From: Johnsonella ignava ATCC 51276
GTDB lineage: Bacteria; Bacillota; Clostridia; Lachnospirales; Lachnospiraceae
Direction: 5' to 3'
Assembly: GCF_000235445.1 (NCBI RefSeq)
Contig: NZ_JH378832.1
Location: forward strand, 215,457 to 279,456
DNA: 64,000 bases
In this document: one piece after another, positions 17,076 through 25,403 of the stretch
How the letters are laid out: each line of letters opens with the position of its first letter
Position numbering within the stretch: the first letter of the stretch is position 1
The notes under the pieces: model-generated
Seen by the model: the letters and a program-made list of their open reading frames with translations, nothing else
Databases searched by the model: none
What the model was told of the DNA's origin: nothing
Translations under genes and position numbers: made by a program

Positions 17076-18512
17076 CTATTTTACTGCGCTGCCAAACTTA
17101 TCTTCATACTCATTTATAACTATCCTGTAAGCTTCCTTTACCGGAATACCATTATTTAGAGTTATCTCCTTTATACTGTCATACTCCGGATAAATATATT
17201 CTCTTTCATTATGCACTGCAAGCTTTATATTTACGTCTCCCAAACTGCTTCTAAACTTTACCTGCTTTCTGGGAAGAACTATCCTGTCCGCCTCATAAAG
17301 CCTTATACCTATACTTGTTGTATGCCTGAAAATTATATCCGATACTTTTTTTTCATTTTCCTGTTTACATATAACTGAAAGCATATATGCAGGACGATTT
17401 TTCTTCATATACACAGGTACATAAAACACATCAAGGCTGCACTTTAAAAGTTCTTCCATAACAAATCCCAATACCTCGCCCGAGGTATCATCAATATTTG
17501 TTTCCATAACAATTACGTCAGAGTCTTTTATACCATATACTGCATCATTTTCTTTTGTGATATTATAAAAACCGGACTGAGTTTTATTAATTTTTCTATC
17601 AGCTGCACTTATCTTCATTACCCTGAGTATATTGGTTGTGTTTTTAAACTCCCTGCTGCCCGCCCCGATACCTATACTATCTATTATAAAATTACCGCCG
17701 GAAAACCTCTCCCCGAACGCAGCCGCTATTGCAGCCCCTGTCGGTGTTACATGCTCTCCCTCATCATCAATTATATTTAATACAATAGAATGAGCTTTTA
17801 CAATATTTAAAACCGCAGGTACCGGTACAGGCATATTGCCGTGAGCACATCTTACAAACCCCCTGCCTTCATATAAATCCGATATGTATATATGCTCAGG
17901 TGCAAGATCTTCAAGCAGTACACATGTTCCGACTATATCAATTATTGCATCAACTGCACCAACCTCATGAAAATGTACTTCCTGCCTGTCCACACCATGT
18001 GCCTGTGCTTCAGCATCCGCCAATATATTAAACACCCTTTTAGCATCATTTTTAACTTTATCAGAAAAGCTTCCGCTATCTATTATTTTTTCAATCTCAG
18101 CAAGATGTCTGTGCTCATGATTATGTTCATGACTGTGTTCATGTTCATGATTATGCACTTTCATGTCATGTTCATGACTGTGTTCATGTTCGTAATTATG
18201 CTCCTGTATGTCATGTTCATGACCATGTATATGACTATGAGCATGGTTATGTCCCTGCATGCCATGCTCATGCACAGCATCGCTATACTTAGGACTATGT
18301 GTAGGTAAATGCTGACCGTCTTCTGTATGAACTTCAAAAAATCCCGCATCTATACCATTTACCTTTTTCCTTGTAAATTCAAGCGTATACTTTCCAAAAT
18401 TCATCGACTGCAGTGCCTGTTCAAATTTTTTACGATCAGCACCCAGGTCAAGCAGTGCCGCTATAGTCATATTACCTGATATGCCGGAATACATTTCAAA
18501 ATATAAATCCAT
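17076..18512 (-). CDS. larC: LarC, nickel insertase for the pincer cofactor, unsplit, with His-rich insert
   Basis: A 478-residue CTP-dependent nickel-insertion protein (older name DUF111). Family parts in order: DLYFEMYSGISGNM at the start, HFHEVGAVDAIIDIVG and CAHGNMPVPVPA in the N-terminal half, and METNIDDTSGEVLG in the C-terminal half. In Lactiplantibacillus plantarum the protein is made from larC1 and larC2 by a ribosomal frameshift; here it is one frame. Residues 81-136 form a His/Glu-rich segment with some two dozen His, probably a nickel store or chaperone region. The start ATG follows GAGGAGAG. Confidence 0.93.
   Translation of the reverse strand: MDLYFEMYSGISGNMTIAALLDLGADRKKFEQALQSMNFGKYTLEFTRKKVNGIDAGFFEVHTEDGQHLPTHSPKYSDAVHEHGMQGHNHAHSHIHGHEHDIQEHNYEHEHSHEHDMKVHNHEHEHSHEHNHEHRHLAEIEKIIDSGSFSDKVKNDAKRVFNILADAEAQAHGVDRQEVHFHEVGAVDAIIDIVGTCVLLEDLAPEHIYISDLYEGRGFVRCAHGNMPVPVPAVLNIVKAHSIVLNIIDDEGEHVTPTGAAIAAAFGERFSGGNFIIDSIGIGAGSREFKNTTNILRVMKISAADRKINKTQSGFYNITKENDAVYGIKDSDVIVMETNIDDTSGEVLGFVMEELLKCSLDVFYVPVYMKKNRPAYMLSVICKQENEKKVSDIIFRHTTSIGIRLYEADRIVLPRKQVKFRSSLGDVNIKLAVHNEREYIYPEYDSIKEITLNNGIPVKEAYRIVINEYEDKFGSAVK
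18105..18272 (-). repeat. Tandem repeat coding for the His-rich stretch of LarC
   Basis: Units such as TCATGTTCATGACTGTG and TCATGTTCATGATTATG recur on the plus strand with a larger period near 48 bases. This coding minisatellite could change length by slippage and so alter metal-binding capacity. Confidence 0.8.
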
Positions 18513-18523
18513 TTTCTCTCCTC

Positions 18524-18571
18524 AAAGAAATATTGTTATAATTTATGTATCAATTATAACAATATTTCTTT
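18524..18571. promoter_or_regulatory. Perfect 20-bp inverted repeat in the larC leader
   Basis: AAAGAAATATTGTTATAATT-type arms at 18524-18543 and 18552-18571 are exact reverse complements around an 8-base loop. On the minus strand the stem is followed at once by the larC ribosome site GAGGAGAG rather than a U tract, so this is a leader hairpin or operator rather than a terminator for larB. Confidence 0.7.
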
Positions 18572-18628
18572 TTGTTTATATTTAAGATAACCATCTCTAA
18601 GAATACAATAATTAAAGCATTATTTTCG

Positions 18629-18691
18629 TAAAAGCCGTACACAGATTTGCTGAAAATCCCATAGAAACAGCACAAATCTCTTAGGCTTTTT
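18629..18691. other. Hairpin between larB and larC
   Basis: Arms AAAAGCC / GGCTTTT and, further in, AGATTTG / CAAATCT and CTG / CAG form a segmented stem of about 63 bases. It lies in the 329-base larB-larC gap, which otherwise holds only the perfect palindrome near larC. Possible attenuator or a dispersed repeat; no coding frame is visible. Confidence 0.5.
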
Positions 18692-18841
18692 GTATAAGGC
18701 TGTAAAAACCTCTAAATCTAAACAGTTCTTATCCCGAAAATCGCCGGTTTAGGAGTTGTTTTGTATTGAAGAAAAAGAAGTTTTTCACAGTCTTAAAAGC
18801 AATACTTTATATTTTAAATGTTACATGCACAAGCACTATAT

Positions 18842-19591
18842 TTATAAATCTTTTTCTATAAGTCTGTTTATCTGTGCAGCCTGATATGCCGCACCGAAAC
18901 CGTTATCTATATTTACTACACTGATGCCTTCCGCACATGAATTCACCATAGTTAAAAGTGCCGATATCCCTCCAAGCCCGGCACCGTAACCAACCGAAGT
19001 CGGTACTGCAATTACAGGCTTATCAACCTGCCCCGCTATAACGGTAGGCAAAGCACCCTCCATGCCTGCAATAACTATAATAACATTCGAGCTGTTTATC
19101 TCGTCTATCTTTGAAACCAGCCTATGCAGACCTGATACGCCTATGTCATAAAAGGTATTAACATATGCACCAAAAAATTCCGCCGTATCCTTTGCTTCCT
19201 CAGCAATTTTTAAATCTGCCGTTCCGCCGGTACATACAGCTATATTACCCAAAAGAGCTTTTTGTTTCCGCTTTACAGTGATCGTTCCTGATATTTCATT
19301 AAACTTTGCCTCTTTTATTATATCTTTTACAATATTAAACTGATGCCTGTCAGCTCTTGTTCCTAAAATATTTTCACCACGATCATAAAAAGCCCTGAAT
19401 ATTTCTGCGAGTGCAAAGTCCTCTTTACCCTGGCAGAATATAACCTCTCCGAAATGTCTCCTTTTTTTTCTGTGAAAATCAAGTTTGGCAAACCCAAGCT
19501 CCTTATAACCGTAATCTTTTAAATAACCGACTCCATCATCTAAAGACATGCTTCCGTTTTTTATTTTCTCAAGAAACTCTCTATCTTCCAT
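18842..19591 (-). CDS. larB: LarB, pyridinium biscarboxylate mononucleotide synthase
   Basis: A 249-residue cofactor enzyme that carboxylates and hydrolyses nicotinate adenine dinucleotide in the first step of nickel-pincer synthesis. The C-terminal half is PurE-like: 'AVCTGGTADLKIAEEAKDT', 'YDIGVSGLHRL', 'IVIAGMEGALPTVIAG', 'IAVPTSVGYGAGLGGISALL'. It heads the lar unit (B, C, A). No sulfur-transferase larE is in the window, so that gene must be elsewhere if the cofactor is made. An inverted repeat overlaps the likely promoter. Confidence 0.92.
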   Translation of the reverse strand: MEDREFLEKIKNGSMSLDDGVGYLKDYGYKELGFAKLDFHRKKRRHFGEVIFCQGKEDFALAEIFRAFYDRGENILGTRADRHQFNIVKDIIKEAKFNEISGTITVKRKQKALLGNIAVCTGGTADLKIAEEAKDTAEFFGAYVNTFYDIGVSGLHRLVSKIDEINSSNVIIVIAGMEGALPTVIAGQVDKPVIAVPTSVGYGAGLGGISALLTMVNSCAEGISVVNIDNGFGAAYQAAQINRLIEKDL

Positions 19592-19623
19592 ACCTTTACC
19601 TCTTTTTACACTTAGACGCAGCT

Positions 19624-19669
19624 GTATTTACTATAATTTATAGTAAATACGGCAACAAAGTATTGTAAA
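19624..19669 (-). promoter_or_regulatory. Promoter of the lar unit overlapped by a palindromic operator candidate
   Basis: A minus-strand promoter reads TTTACA (19664-19669), 18 bases, TACTAT (19640-19645). A perfect inverted repeat of 13-bp arms, GTATTTACTATAA and its complement around one base, covers 19624-19650, that is the -10 and start site. This is a normal place for a repressor. Confidence 0.6.
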
Positions 19670-19687
19670 ACTTATGCTTCAACGGAG

Positions 19688-20083
19688 CTATTTTTTCTCC
19701 TTTAAAAGATCTCTAATTTCAGTAAGCAGAACTATATTTTCCTCGGGTTGTTTTTCTTGTGCCTCTTTTTCTTCTTTCTTTTTAAATGAATTTAAAAGCT
19801 TTATAAACATAAATATTGAAAAAGCTATAATAACAAAATCAAATATTGACTGTATAAAGGCACCATACCTCAGTGCCGCCTCAGCCGTATCCCCACTTGC
19901 AGGGGTTATAACTATCTTAAGATCCGAAAAGTTCACTCCTCCTATAAGTATTCCAAGTATAGGCATGAGTATATCTTCAACAAGAGATGTAACTATTTTC
20001 CCAAAAGCGGCACCTATAATTACACCGACTGCCAGATCGACCACATTACCCTTTAAGGCAAATTCTTTAAATTCTTTTAACAT
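19688..20083 (-). CDS. mscL: Large-conductance mechanosensitive channel MscL
   Basis: A 131-residue channel that opens on membrane stretch to release solutes during osmotic downshock. The N-terminal amphipathic start MLKEFKEFALKGNVVDLAVGVIIG and the first helix with 'GAAFGKIVTSLVEDILMPILG' are the MscL signature; the second helix is near 75-100, and a charged C-terminal bundle (KKKEEKEAQEKQPEENIVLLTEIRDLL) ends it. Length is typical. The gene stands alone between larB and the RNA candidate. Confidence 0.96.
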   Translation of the reverse strand: MLKEFKEFALKGNVVDLAVGVIIGAAFGKIVTSLVEDILMPILGILIGGVNFSDLKIVITPASGDTAEAALRYGAFIQSIFDFVIIAFSIFMFIKLLNSFKKKEEKEAQEKQPEENIVLLTEIRDLLKEKK

Positions 20084-20230
20084 AAGTTTCCCTTCTTCCT
20101 TTTTGAGATATATTATACAGGAATTAAGTTAAAAGTAAATAAAATGTTACTATTAGCTATTGCTTATTTTAGGAATTTAATTTTACAAATAACTTCTGTA
20201 TAACTCTTTATATTTTTTTAAAAATACCTC

Positions 20231-20259
20231 TTGCATTTTCTTTATTCTTATGCTATTAT
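20231..20259 (+). promoter_or_regulatory. Promoter of the structured RNA candidate
   Basis: TTGCAT at 20231-20236, 17 bases, TATTAT at 20254-20259. The predicted start, near 20265, coincides with the foot of the first hairpin of the downstream RNA. Confidence 0.6.
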
Positions 20260-20263
20260 AATG

Positions 20264-20370
20264 GACGTAGCCATGAAAACCCATCTACGGGTTGCATGCT
20301 ACAAACGTGCATTATGCACTCCTATATCACTCTAACAGGGAAAAGGCATCCGCAAGGGTGTCTTTTCTCG
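20264..20370 (+). ncRNA. Candidate small structured RNA with own promoter and terminator
   Basis: About 105 bases without a reading frame. Element 1 (20267-20302) is a long hairpin: GTAG-CCATG ... CATG-CTAC enclosing AACCC / GGGTT. Element 2 is GTGCA-TTA-TGCAC near 20307-20319. A single-stranded linker CCTATATCACTCTAACAGGG follows, then a terminator at 20341-20366 with an 11-pair stem, a GCAA tetraloop and a T run. It is divergent from mscL and convergent with pyrC, so it is not a leader for either. I do not recognise the class (it lacks 6S, SRP, tmRNA or known riboswitch cores that I can recall). Confidence 0.6.
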
Positions 20371-20385
20371 TTTAAAAGCTTTTTT

Positions 20386-20469
20386 AAATTCAGAGCTTTC
20401 TAAGTTCAAAACTTTCTAAAATTCAAAACTTTCTAAAATTCAGAACTTTTTAAAATTCCAAAAAGTTCT
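20386..20469. repeat. Tandem 17-bp repeats ending in a perfect hairpin
   Basis: Four copies of about 17 bases, type AAATTCAAAACTTTCTA, run from 20386 to 20452. The last copy forms a perfect 10-bp stem with the following bases (AGAACTTTTT at 20442-20451, AAAAAGTTCT at 20460-20469). It lies just behind the RNA candidate and could act as a second, bidirectional transcription stop. Confidence 0.65.
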
Positions 20470-20551
20470 AAGATGCAGAGCCTGCAACAACCTGCCGGGG
20501 ACTTTTAAATAAAATCATCTTTTTTTCTTGCATACTCTCTCCTCATTGGAA

Positions 20552-20588
20552 TAAAAAATGACGATTAGCACTTTTATCCAATCGTCAT
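20552..20588 (-). terminator. Intrinsic terminator after pyrC
   Basis: On the minus strand ATGACGATT pairs with AATCGTCAT (20580-20588 with 20558-20566) and TTTTTT follows at 20557-20552. A competing stem, TTGGATAAAA with TTTTATTCCAA, overlaps it, so two folds are possible. Confidence 0.75.
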
Positions 20589-20694
20589 CAGTCAATATCT
20601 ATTTATTTCTTTACTATTTCACCTATTTGCTGTTTATCGTGGTTGTGGGCGTTTGTAACTGTCATTGAAATTATTTTTTTATTGCCTATCTGTC

Positions 20695-21993
20695 TCATTC
20701 TCTGCCGTCATACACTATAAAACCATTGCATATTGTAAGCACGACTTTACCTTTGAGTTTACTTTTAAACCATGGAGAATTTGAAGATTTGCTGAAAGTT
20801 TTGTCATAAAACCATACCTGTTCAGGATCAAAAACTACTATATCGGCAGGTGCATCCTCCTTTACCATACCTCCCTCAAGGTTATACAGCTTTGCCGGTG
20901 CAAGGCTCATACGGCTTATCAATTTTGTTAAACTTATATAACCGCTGTCAACGAGATTCATTATACCTAATGAAAGAGAGGTTTCAAGCCCTGTTATTCC
21001 GCTTGGTGCATCAACAAAATCCACTCTCTTTTCTTCCCTCGTATGCGGAGCATGGTCGGTTGCTATAATATCAATAGTACCGTCATCTATACCCGCTATA
21101 ATGGCAAGTCTGTCCTCCTGCGTCCTTAGCGGAGGATTCATCTTGGCATTTGTTCCGTATTTAAGTACAGCCTCCTGTGTAAGTGAGAAATGATGAGGTG
21201 TCGCCTCGGCATGCACCTTTATGCCCAGCTTTTTGGCTTTGCGTACTATATCGACACCCTCCTTTGTACTTAAATGCTGAATATTGATAATCGCACCATA
21301 TTCTCCTGCAAGCCTACAGTCTCTTTCTATCATCTTAATCTCAGCCATAGCTTCAGCACCGTAAAGACCTAGCTGCTCTGAAACGCTGCCGTGATTTACA
21401 CCACATTCCTTTACACACTCAGGATCCTCTTCATGAAATGAAAGCGGCATCTTAAGTTTTGCCGCCGTCTTCATAGCCTCTTTTACCAGTTCAATATCAA
21501 CAAGAGGTTTTCCGTCATCTGTAAATCCTGCCGCACCACATTCTTTAAGGTGTTTCATATCAACAAGCTCTTTTCCTGCCATACCCCTTGTAATAGTAGC
21601 ACAGGTTTTTACTCTTATTCCGGTTTTTCTTCCTTCGGTAAGCACATGAAGTATACCTGCCTCGTCATCTATAGGCGGATTTGTATTTGCCATGCCTATT
21701 ATAGTGGTAAAACCGCCTGCCGCCGCTGCCGCCGCTGCCGTAAGTATACTTTCCTTATGTGTAAATCCCGGATCTCTCATATGTACATGTACATCTATAA
21801 GTCCGGGTGCAGCTACAAGCCCACGGCAATCTATGATTTCCAGCCTTTCCCCTTTTGCCCTTGCAAGCATTGAAGCATCAAGTACAAGCCCAATGCCTAT
21901 CTTCAGAAACTTTCTGTCTGTTATTATTATATCTCTTATGCCGTCTGTTTTTGAAGCCGGATCTATAAGCCTGACATTCCTTAGCATCAGCAT
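20695..21993 (-). CDS. pyrC: Dihydroorotase
   Basis: A 432-residue type I dihydroorotase, third step of pyrimidine synthesis. The metal-binding HVH is at 69-71 in GLIDVHVHMRDPG, the signature TDDGKPL is near 165, and 'IIATDHAPHTREEK' near 310 carries the catalytic Asp and His. Residues 86-92 are a run of alanines. It overlaps the end of the metallo-hydrolase gene by seven bases (ATGCTGATG), so the two are translationally coupled. No other pyr gene is in the window. Confidence 0.94.
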   Translation of the reverse strand: MLMLRNVRLIDPASKTDGIRDIIITDRKFLKIGIGLVLDASMLARAKGERLEIIDCRGLVAAPGLIDVHVHMRDPGFTHKESILTAAAAAAAGGFTTIIGMANTNPPIDDEAGILHVLTEGRKTGIRVKTCATITRGMAGKELVDMKHLKECGAAGFTDDGKPLVDIELVKEAMKTAAKLKMPLSFHEEDPECVKECGVNHGSVSEQLGLYGAEAMAEIKMIERDCRLAGEYGAIINIQHLSTKEGVDIVRKAKKLGIKVHAEATPHHFSLTQEAVLKYGTNAKMNPPLRTQEDRLAIIAGIDDGTIDIIATDHAPHTREEKRVDFVDAPSGITGLETSLSLGIMNLVDSGYISLTKLISRMSLAPAKLYNLEGGMVKEDAPADIVVFDPEQVWFYDKTFSKSSNSPWFKSKLKGKVVLTICNGFIVYDGRE

Positions 21994-22709
21994 ATTTCAA
22001 ATACCTCATTGTCTTTTTTTATTCTGATTATCTTATCGGCAAATCTTTTTACATAGGGCTTTTCTTTAAACCGATCTATTATATTAAAACTTCCATTTAT
22101 ATGCATTGGAAATACATGCTCGGCATCTATCATTTCCATAAAATACGTTATACCGAGATATGCATATTCCTGCTGCCTTGTATCAAGCGGTACAAATGCC
22201 AGTTTTATATCTTTATTATCCTTATCAAGCATAGCCCTGAGCTTTTTAAGCTGTTCAAGGTATGCATCTTTTTGAGAATCATTCCAAACTCGGCTTTCTC
22301 CCTGCCAGTACCAGTAATTCAAATCACCTCCGAAGTAAATTCTGTCTCCCTGTATATCTATAAGGAAAGCTACGCCCTCATCAGTCGATTTCAAGGTTCG
22401 GACATTCAACCTGCAACCTCCGAAGTCATAGAACCTGTTTTCACCGGGTCCTATGAAATCAACATTCTTTTTATCTCTGACTGCAAGCTGGTTTATATCA
22501 TTTGAGATTATATAATAGACATTTTTGTACTTTTCCCTTATATCAAAAACCCTCTGGGAAAAATGATCTCCGTGCCTGTGGCTTATAAAAATTATAACAG
22601 GCTTATCCTTATTAAAATCAGGAAGCACACCTTTATAATAATCAAATAACAGACTGCAGTCGCTTAGTTCTATATAAAATGAACTATGATGTATAAATTC
22701 AACCTTCAT
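21987..22709 (-). CDS. Metallo-beta-lactamase-fold hydrolase (UlaG-like)
   Basis: A 240-residue MBL-fold protein. The first metal motif is HRHGDH near residue 45, with 'FGGDLNYW' near 128 and 'HVFPMHINGSF' near 196 as later ligands. The closest recognisable group is UlaG-like (L-ascorbate lactonase type) proteins, but function in this group is poorly tied to sequence, so I name only the fold. It is coupled to pyrC by overlap; a role in pyrimidine metabolism is possible but not shown. Confidence 0.8.
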   Translation of the reverse strand: MKVEFIHHSSFYIELSDCSLLFDYYKGVLPDFNKDKPVIIFISHRHGDHFSQRVFDIREKYKNVYYIISNDINQLAVRDKKNVDFIGPGENRFYDFGGCRLNVRTLKSTDEGVAFLIDIQGDRIYFGGDLNYWYWQGESRVWNDSQKDAYLEQLKKLRAMLDKDNKDIKLAFVPLDTRQQEYAYLGITYFMEMIDAEHVFPMHINGSFNIIDRFKEKPYVKRFADKIIRIKKDNEVFEIC

Positions 22710-22791
22710 CAGACCCCTCCGCCTTTCATTTTTCTTTTATATACCTGATTATATCAGATATTTTACAAATGAACCAGATATAAATAGAAGG

Positions 22792-23547
22792 TTATAATAT
22801 ATATCTTCCAAGAAAATTTTTCATCCTTGTATTGCGGGAATTAAAAACCTGTTCAGGACTTCCCTCTTCCACTATCACACCTTCATCCATGAAGATAATC
22901 CTGTTGCTTACATTTCTTGCAAATTCCATCTCATGAGTTACTATAACCATGGCTATATCAAGCTTTGCAAGAGATTTGATAACCTTAAGCACCTCCATGG
23001 TAAGTTCAGGATCAAGAGCTGAGGTCGGCTCATCAAAAAATAAAAGCTTAGGTTTAAGTGCAAGTGCCCTTGCTATGGCAACACGCTGACACTGACCGCC
23101 TGAAAGCATATAGGGATATGAGTTTTCTCGACCTGAAAGTCCCATCTTTTCCAGCAGGCTCAGGGCTTCCTCTCTTGCCTCATTCTTTTTTTTCTTTTGA
23201 ACCCTGACAGGTGCGTCCATTATATTTTCAAGTACATTCATATGCGGGAACAAGTTATAGTTTTGAAATACAAGTCCAAATATGGAGTTTGCCTTTTTAA
23301 GCTGTTTTGAATTTATATAATTTTTTTGCCCGTGTTGTACCGATGCAAATGTTTCACCTGCATATTTTATCTCTCCCTCATCTATATCTTCAAGCATGGT
23401 GGCACATCTTAAAAGTGTTGATTTGCCGGAACCCGAAGGACCTATGACCGAAAGCACTTCACCCTCACCGACATTCAGTGAGACTCCCTTTAGAACCTCA
23501 CCGTCTTTAAAGCCCTTTTTTATATCATTTATTTCTAAAACATACAT
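22792..23547 (-). CDS. Polar amino-acid ABC transporter ATPase
   Basis: A 251-residue ATPase with Walker A GPSGSGKST near 36-44, Q-loop VFQNYNLFPHMNVLEN, signature LSGGQCQRVAIARAL, Walker B LLFFDEPTSALDPE and the H-loop VTHEMEFA. The 'NLFPH' and 'ALDPEL' wording is typical of the GlnQ/HisP family. It is last in a binding protein, permease, ATPase order, 12 bases after the permease. Confidence 0.92.
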   Translation of the reverse strand: MYVLEINDIKKGFKDGEVLKGVSLNVGEGEVLSVIGPSGSGKSTLLRCATMLEDIDEGEIKYAGETFASVQHGQKNYINSKQLKKANSIFGLVFQNYNLFPHMNVLENIMDAPVRVQKKKKNEAREEALSLLEKMGLSGRENSYPYMLSGGQCQRVAIARALALKPKLLFFDEPTSALDPELTMEVLKVIKSLAKLDIAMVIVTHEMEFARNVSNRIIFMDEGVIVEEGSPEQVFNSRNTRMKNFLGRYIL

Positions 23548-23559
23548 ATAAATCCCTGC

Positions 23560-24213
23560 CTATTCCCTGTAATATCCCATACGTTTTTCAGTAAGTTCCA
23601 TTATATGAGCTACTGCCAAATTAAATATGTAATATAAAATTCCTGCCGCTACAAACGGCAGCATACTTGTACTTGCACTTGCAAGAGCCTTCGCAGTGGA
23701 AAACATCTCAGCTACGGATATGGTAAAGGCAAGAGATGTATCCTTTATAAGTGTTATAACTTCATTGGTTACAGGCGGAAGTATACGTTTTATAACCTGC
23801 GGAAGTATTATAACAAAAAAAGTCTGTATTTTTGAATATCCAAGTACATGTGCCGCTTCATACTGTCCTTTTGGTATTGATAACAGACCGCTTCTATAAA
23901 TTTCGGCAAAATAGGCTGCATAATTTAACACAAATCCTATCATAACAGCATATAGTCTATAATTGCCGGGAGTTTTAATCCCGGCAATATAATAGGGTCC
24001 AAAATATACTACCATAAGCTGTAGAGTAAGCGGTGTTCCCCTCATAATAGATATATACAGTTTAAATATTGATGAAATAATTATATTTTTACTCATCCTG
24101 CCAAATGCAGTCAAAAGTCCCAGAGGAAGTGAAAATATAAGCGTTACCGCAAATATATATATACTTATACCCATCCCTCTTAAAAGCTGTATTAATACAT
24201 CTGATAGATTCAT
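23560..24213 (-). CDS. Polar amino-acid ABC transporter permease
   Basis: A 217-residue HisMQ-type permease with five hydrophobic segments. The cytoplasmic EAA loop reads 'EAAHVLGYSKIQTFFVIILPQVIKRILPP' at about 138-165, and 'RGTPLTLQL' near 55 is the usual family hallmark. A single permease gene suggests a homodimeric channel. It lies between the binding-protein and ATPase genes with 12-16 base gaps. Confidence 0.92.
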   Translation of the reverse strand: MNLSDVLIQLLRGMGISIYIFAVTLIFSLPLGLLTAFGRMSKNIIISSIFKLYISIMRGTPLTLQLMVVYFGPYYIAGIKTPGNYRLYAVMIGFVLNYAAYFAEIYRSGLLSIPKGQYEAAHVLGYSKIQTFFVIILPQVIKRILPPVTNEVITLIKDTSLAFTISVAEMFSTAKALASASTSMLPFVAAGILYYIFNLAVAHIMELTEKRMGYYRE

Positions 24214-24229
24214 TCACCTGACCGTCTTT

Positions 24230-25219
24230 CTATTTTACAATAGTAACATCCCTTCCAAACCATTTCTCAGACACTTTTTTAAGTGTACCTTCTTGTGCCA
24301 TCTCTTTAAGTGTTTTATCAACCTTATCTCTAAGCTGTGTATTTCCTTTTTTAAAGCCTATTGCATACTGTTCGCTTGAAAGCTTCTCATCAAGTATGAC
24401 AAAATCATCGCTATTCCTTTTTTCTATCTGATATCCGGCAACTACTATATCCATAGCAACCGCATCGGCAGCACCCATCTCAAGATCCATAAATGCAGTA
24501 TTATAATCAGCTACTGTGATAAGCTGCCCAAAAGTCCCTGCAATTTCAGCTTTATCCTTTAAAGCGGCATCCGCTGAAGAGTCAACCTGTACTTCAACAT
24601 TTTTCCCTTTAAGCCCTGCCAAATCCTTTATGCCTGAATCTTTTTTTACAACAAATACCTGAGAATTTTCCATATATGGCATAGACCATGTATATCCATC
24701 CTCTCTTCCTGTCATGGTAAATCCGTTCCATATACAGTCTATATTGCCGTTTTCAAGCTCAAGCTCCTTAGCATCCCATGCTATAGGCTGATATACAATC
24801 TCCATTCCAAGCTTCTGTGCCGTTTCTTTTGCAAGATCAAGATCAAAGCCTTCGTATTCTCCGCTGTCTCCTACAAATCCCATAGGCGGAAAGTCCTTAT
24901 CAAATCCTACTACAAATTTTTCCTCTGAATTTTCAGTCTTTTCATCCTGTTTTACAGTCCCATCTTCCTTTTTCTTTTCTGTTTCTTTTTCTGATACCGA
25001 AGTCTTATCCGCACCTCCTGCTGAAGTTTCACCCGTGCTTGAATTTGCAGTATTGCCTGCACATGCAGAAAGCATACACAACAGCATAAATGAAGCACAT
25101 AACATACCCCATCTGCCTAAAGGTAAATTTTTTGATTTCTGTGCCGAATTGCATTTGACAGCATCCTTACAACCGTAGTTTAAAGCAACTTTCATAATGT
25201 TTTTTACAAAATTTTTCAT
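24230..25219 (-). CDS. Amino-acid-binding lipoprotein of the ABC importer
   Basis: About 329 residues, family 3 binding protein. 'FVVGFDKDFPPMGFVGDSGEYEGFD' opens the ligand domain and 'DCIWNGFTMTGREDG' follows. The lipobox LCMLSAC comes unusually late, after some 50 residues that are mostly polar; a start at an internal Met just before the hydrophobic run would fit better, but only the ATG at 25219 has a strong site (GGAGGAAATT). A Ser/Thr/Lys/Glu-rich spacer links lipid anchor and domain. Ligand cannot be read with confidence. Confidence 0.88.
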   Translation of the reverse strand: MKNFVKNIMKVALNYGCKDAVKCNSAQKSKNLPLGRWGMLCASFMLLCMLSACAGNTANSSTGETSAGGADKTSVSEKETEKKKEDGTVKQDEKTENSEEKFVVGFDKDFPPMGFVGDSGEYEGFDLDLAKETAQKLGMEIVYQPIAWDAKELELENGNIDCIWNGFTMTGREDGYTWSMPYMENSQVFVVKKDSGIKDLAGLKGKNVEVQVDSSADAALKDKAEIAGTFGQLITVADYNTAFMDLEMGAADAVAMDIVVAGYQIEKRNSDDFVILDEKLSSEQYAIGFKKGNTQLRDKVDKTLKEMAQEGTLKKVSEKWFGRDVTIVK

Positions 25220-25252
25220 AATTTCCTCCACATAGTTATTTTTTATTATTTT

Positions 25253-25289
25253 ACTTTAGTATGATATCATACTAAAGTGTTTTTGTAAA
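25253..25289 (-). promoter_or_regulatory. Promoter with 26-bp perfect palindrome for the amino-acid importer
   Basis: On the minus strand TTTACA (25284-25289), 17 bases, TATCAT (25261-25266). A perfect palindrome of 13-bp half sites (ACTTTAGTATGAT and complement) at 25253-25278 is centred on the -10 box, a strong candidate operator. Confidence 0.7.
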
Positions 25290-25403
25290 GAAAAAGTTTT
25301 ATAAAAATATTATTAACCTCCAGCCCCTGTAGATATATTAAAAACTTCCGGCTCACTGCACCTTTTAATTCTACTTAAACATCAAACTTCTACACTCATG
25401 TTT

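Noticed and set aside
18105..18272. CRISPR-like or regulatory repeat
   Set aside because: The repeats are in frame within larC and encode the His-rich segment.
17892..18308. 138-codon Met-rich frame on the plus strand over larC
   Set aside because: Antisense of the His-rich repeat (CAT becomes ATG), so an artefact of composition.
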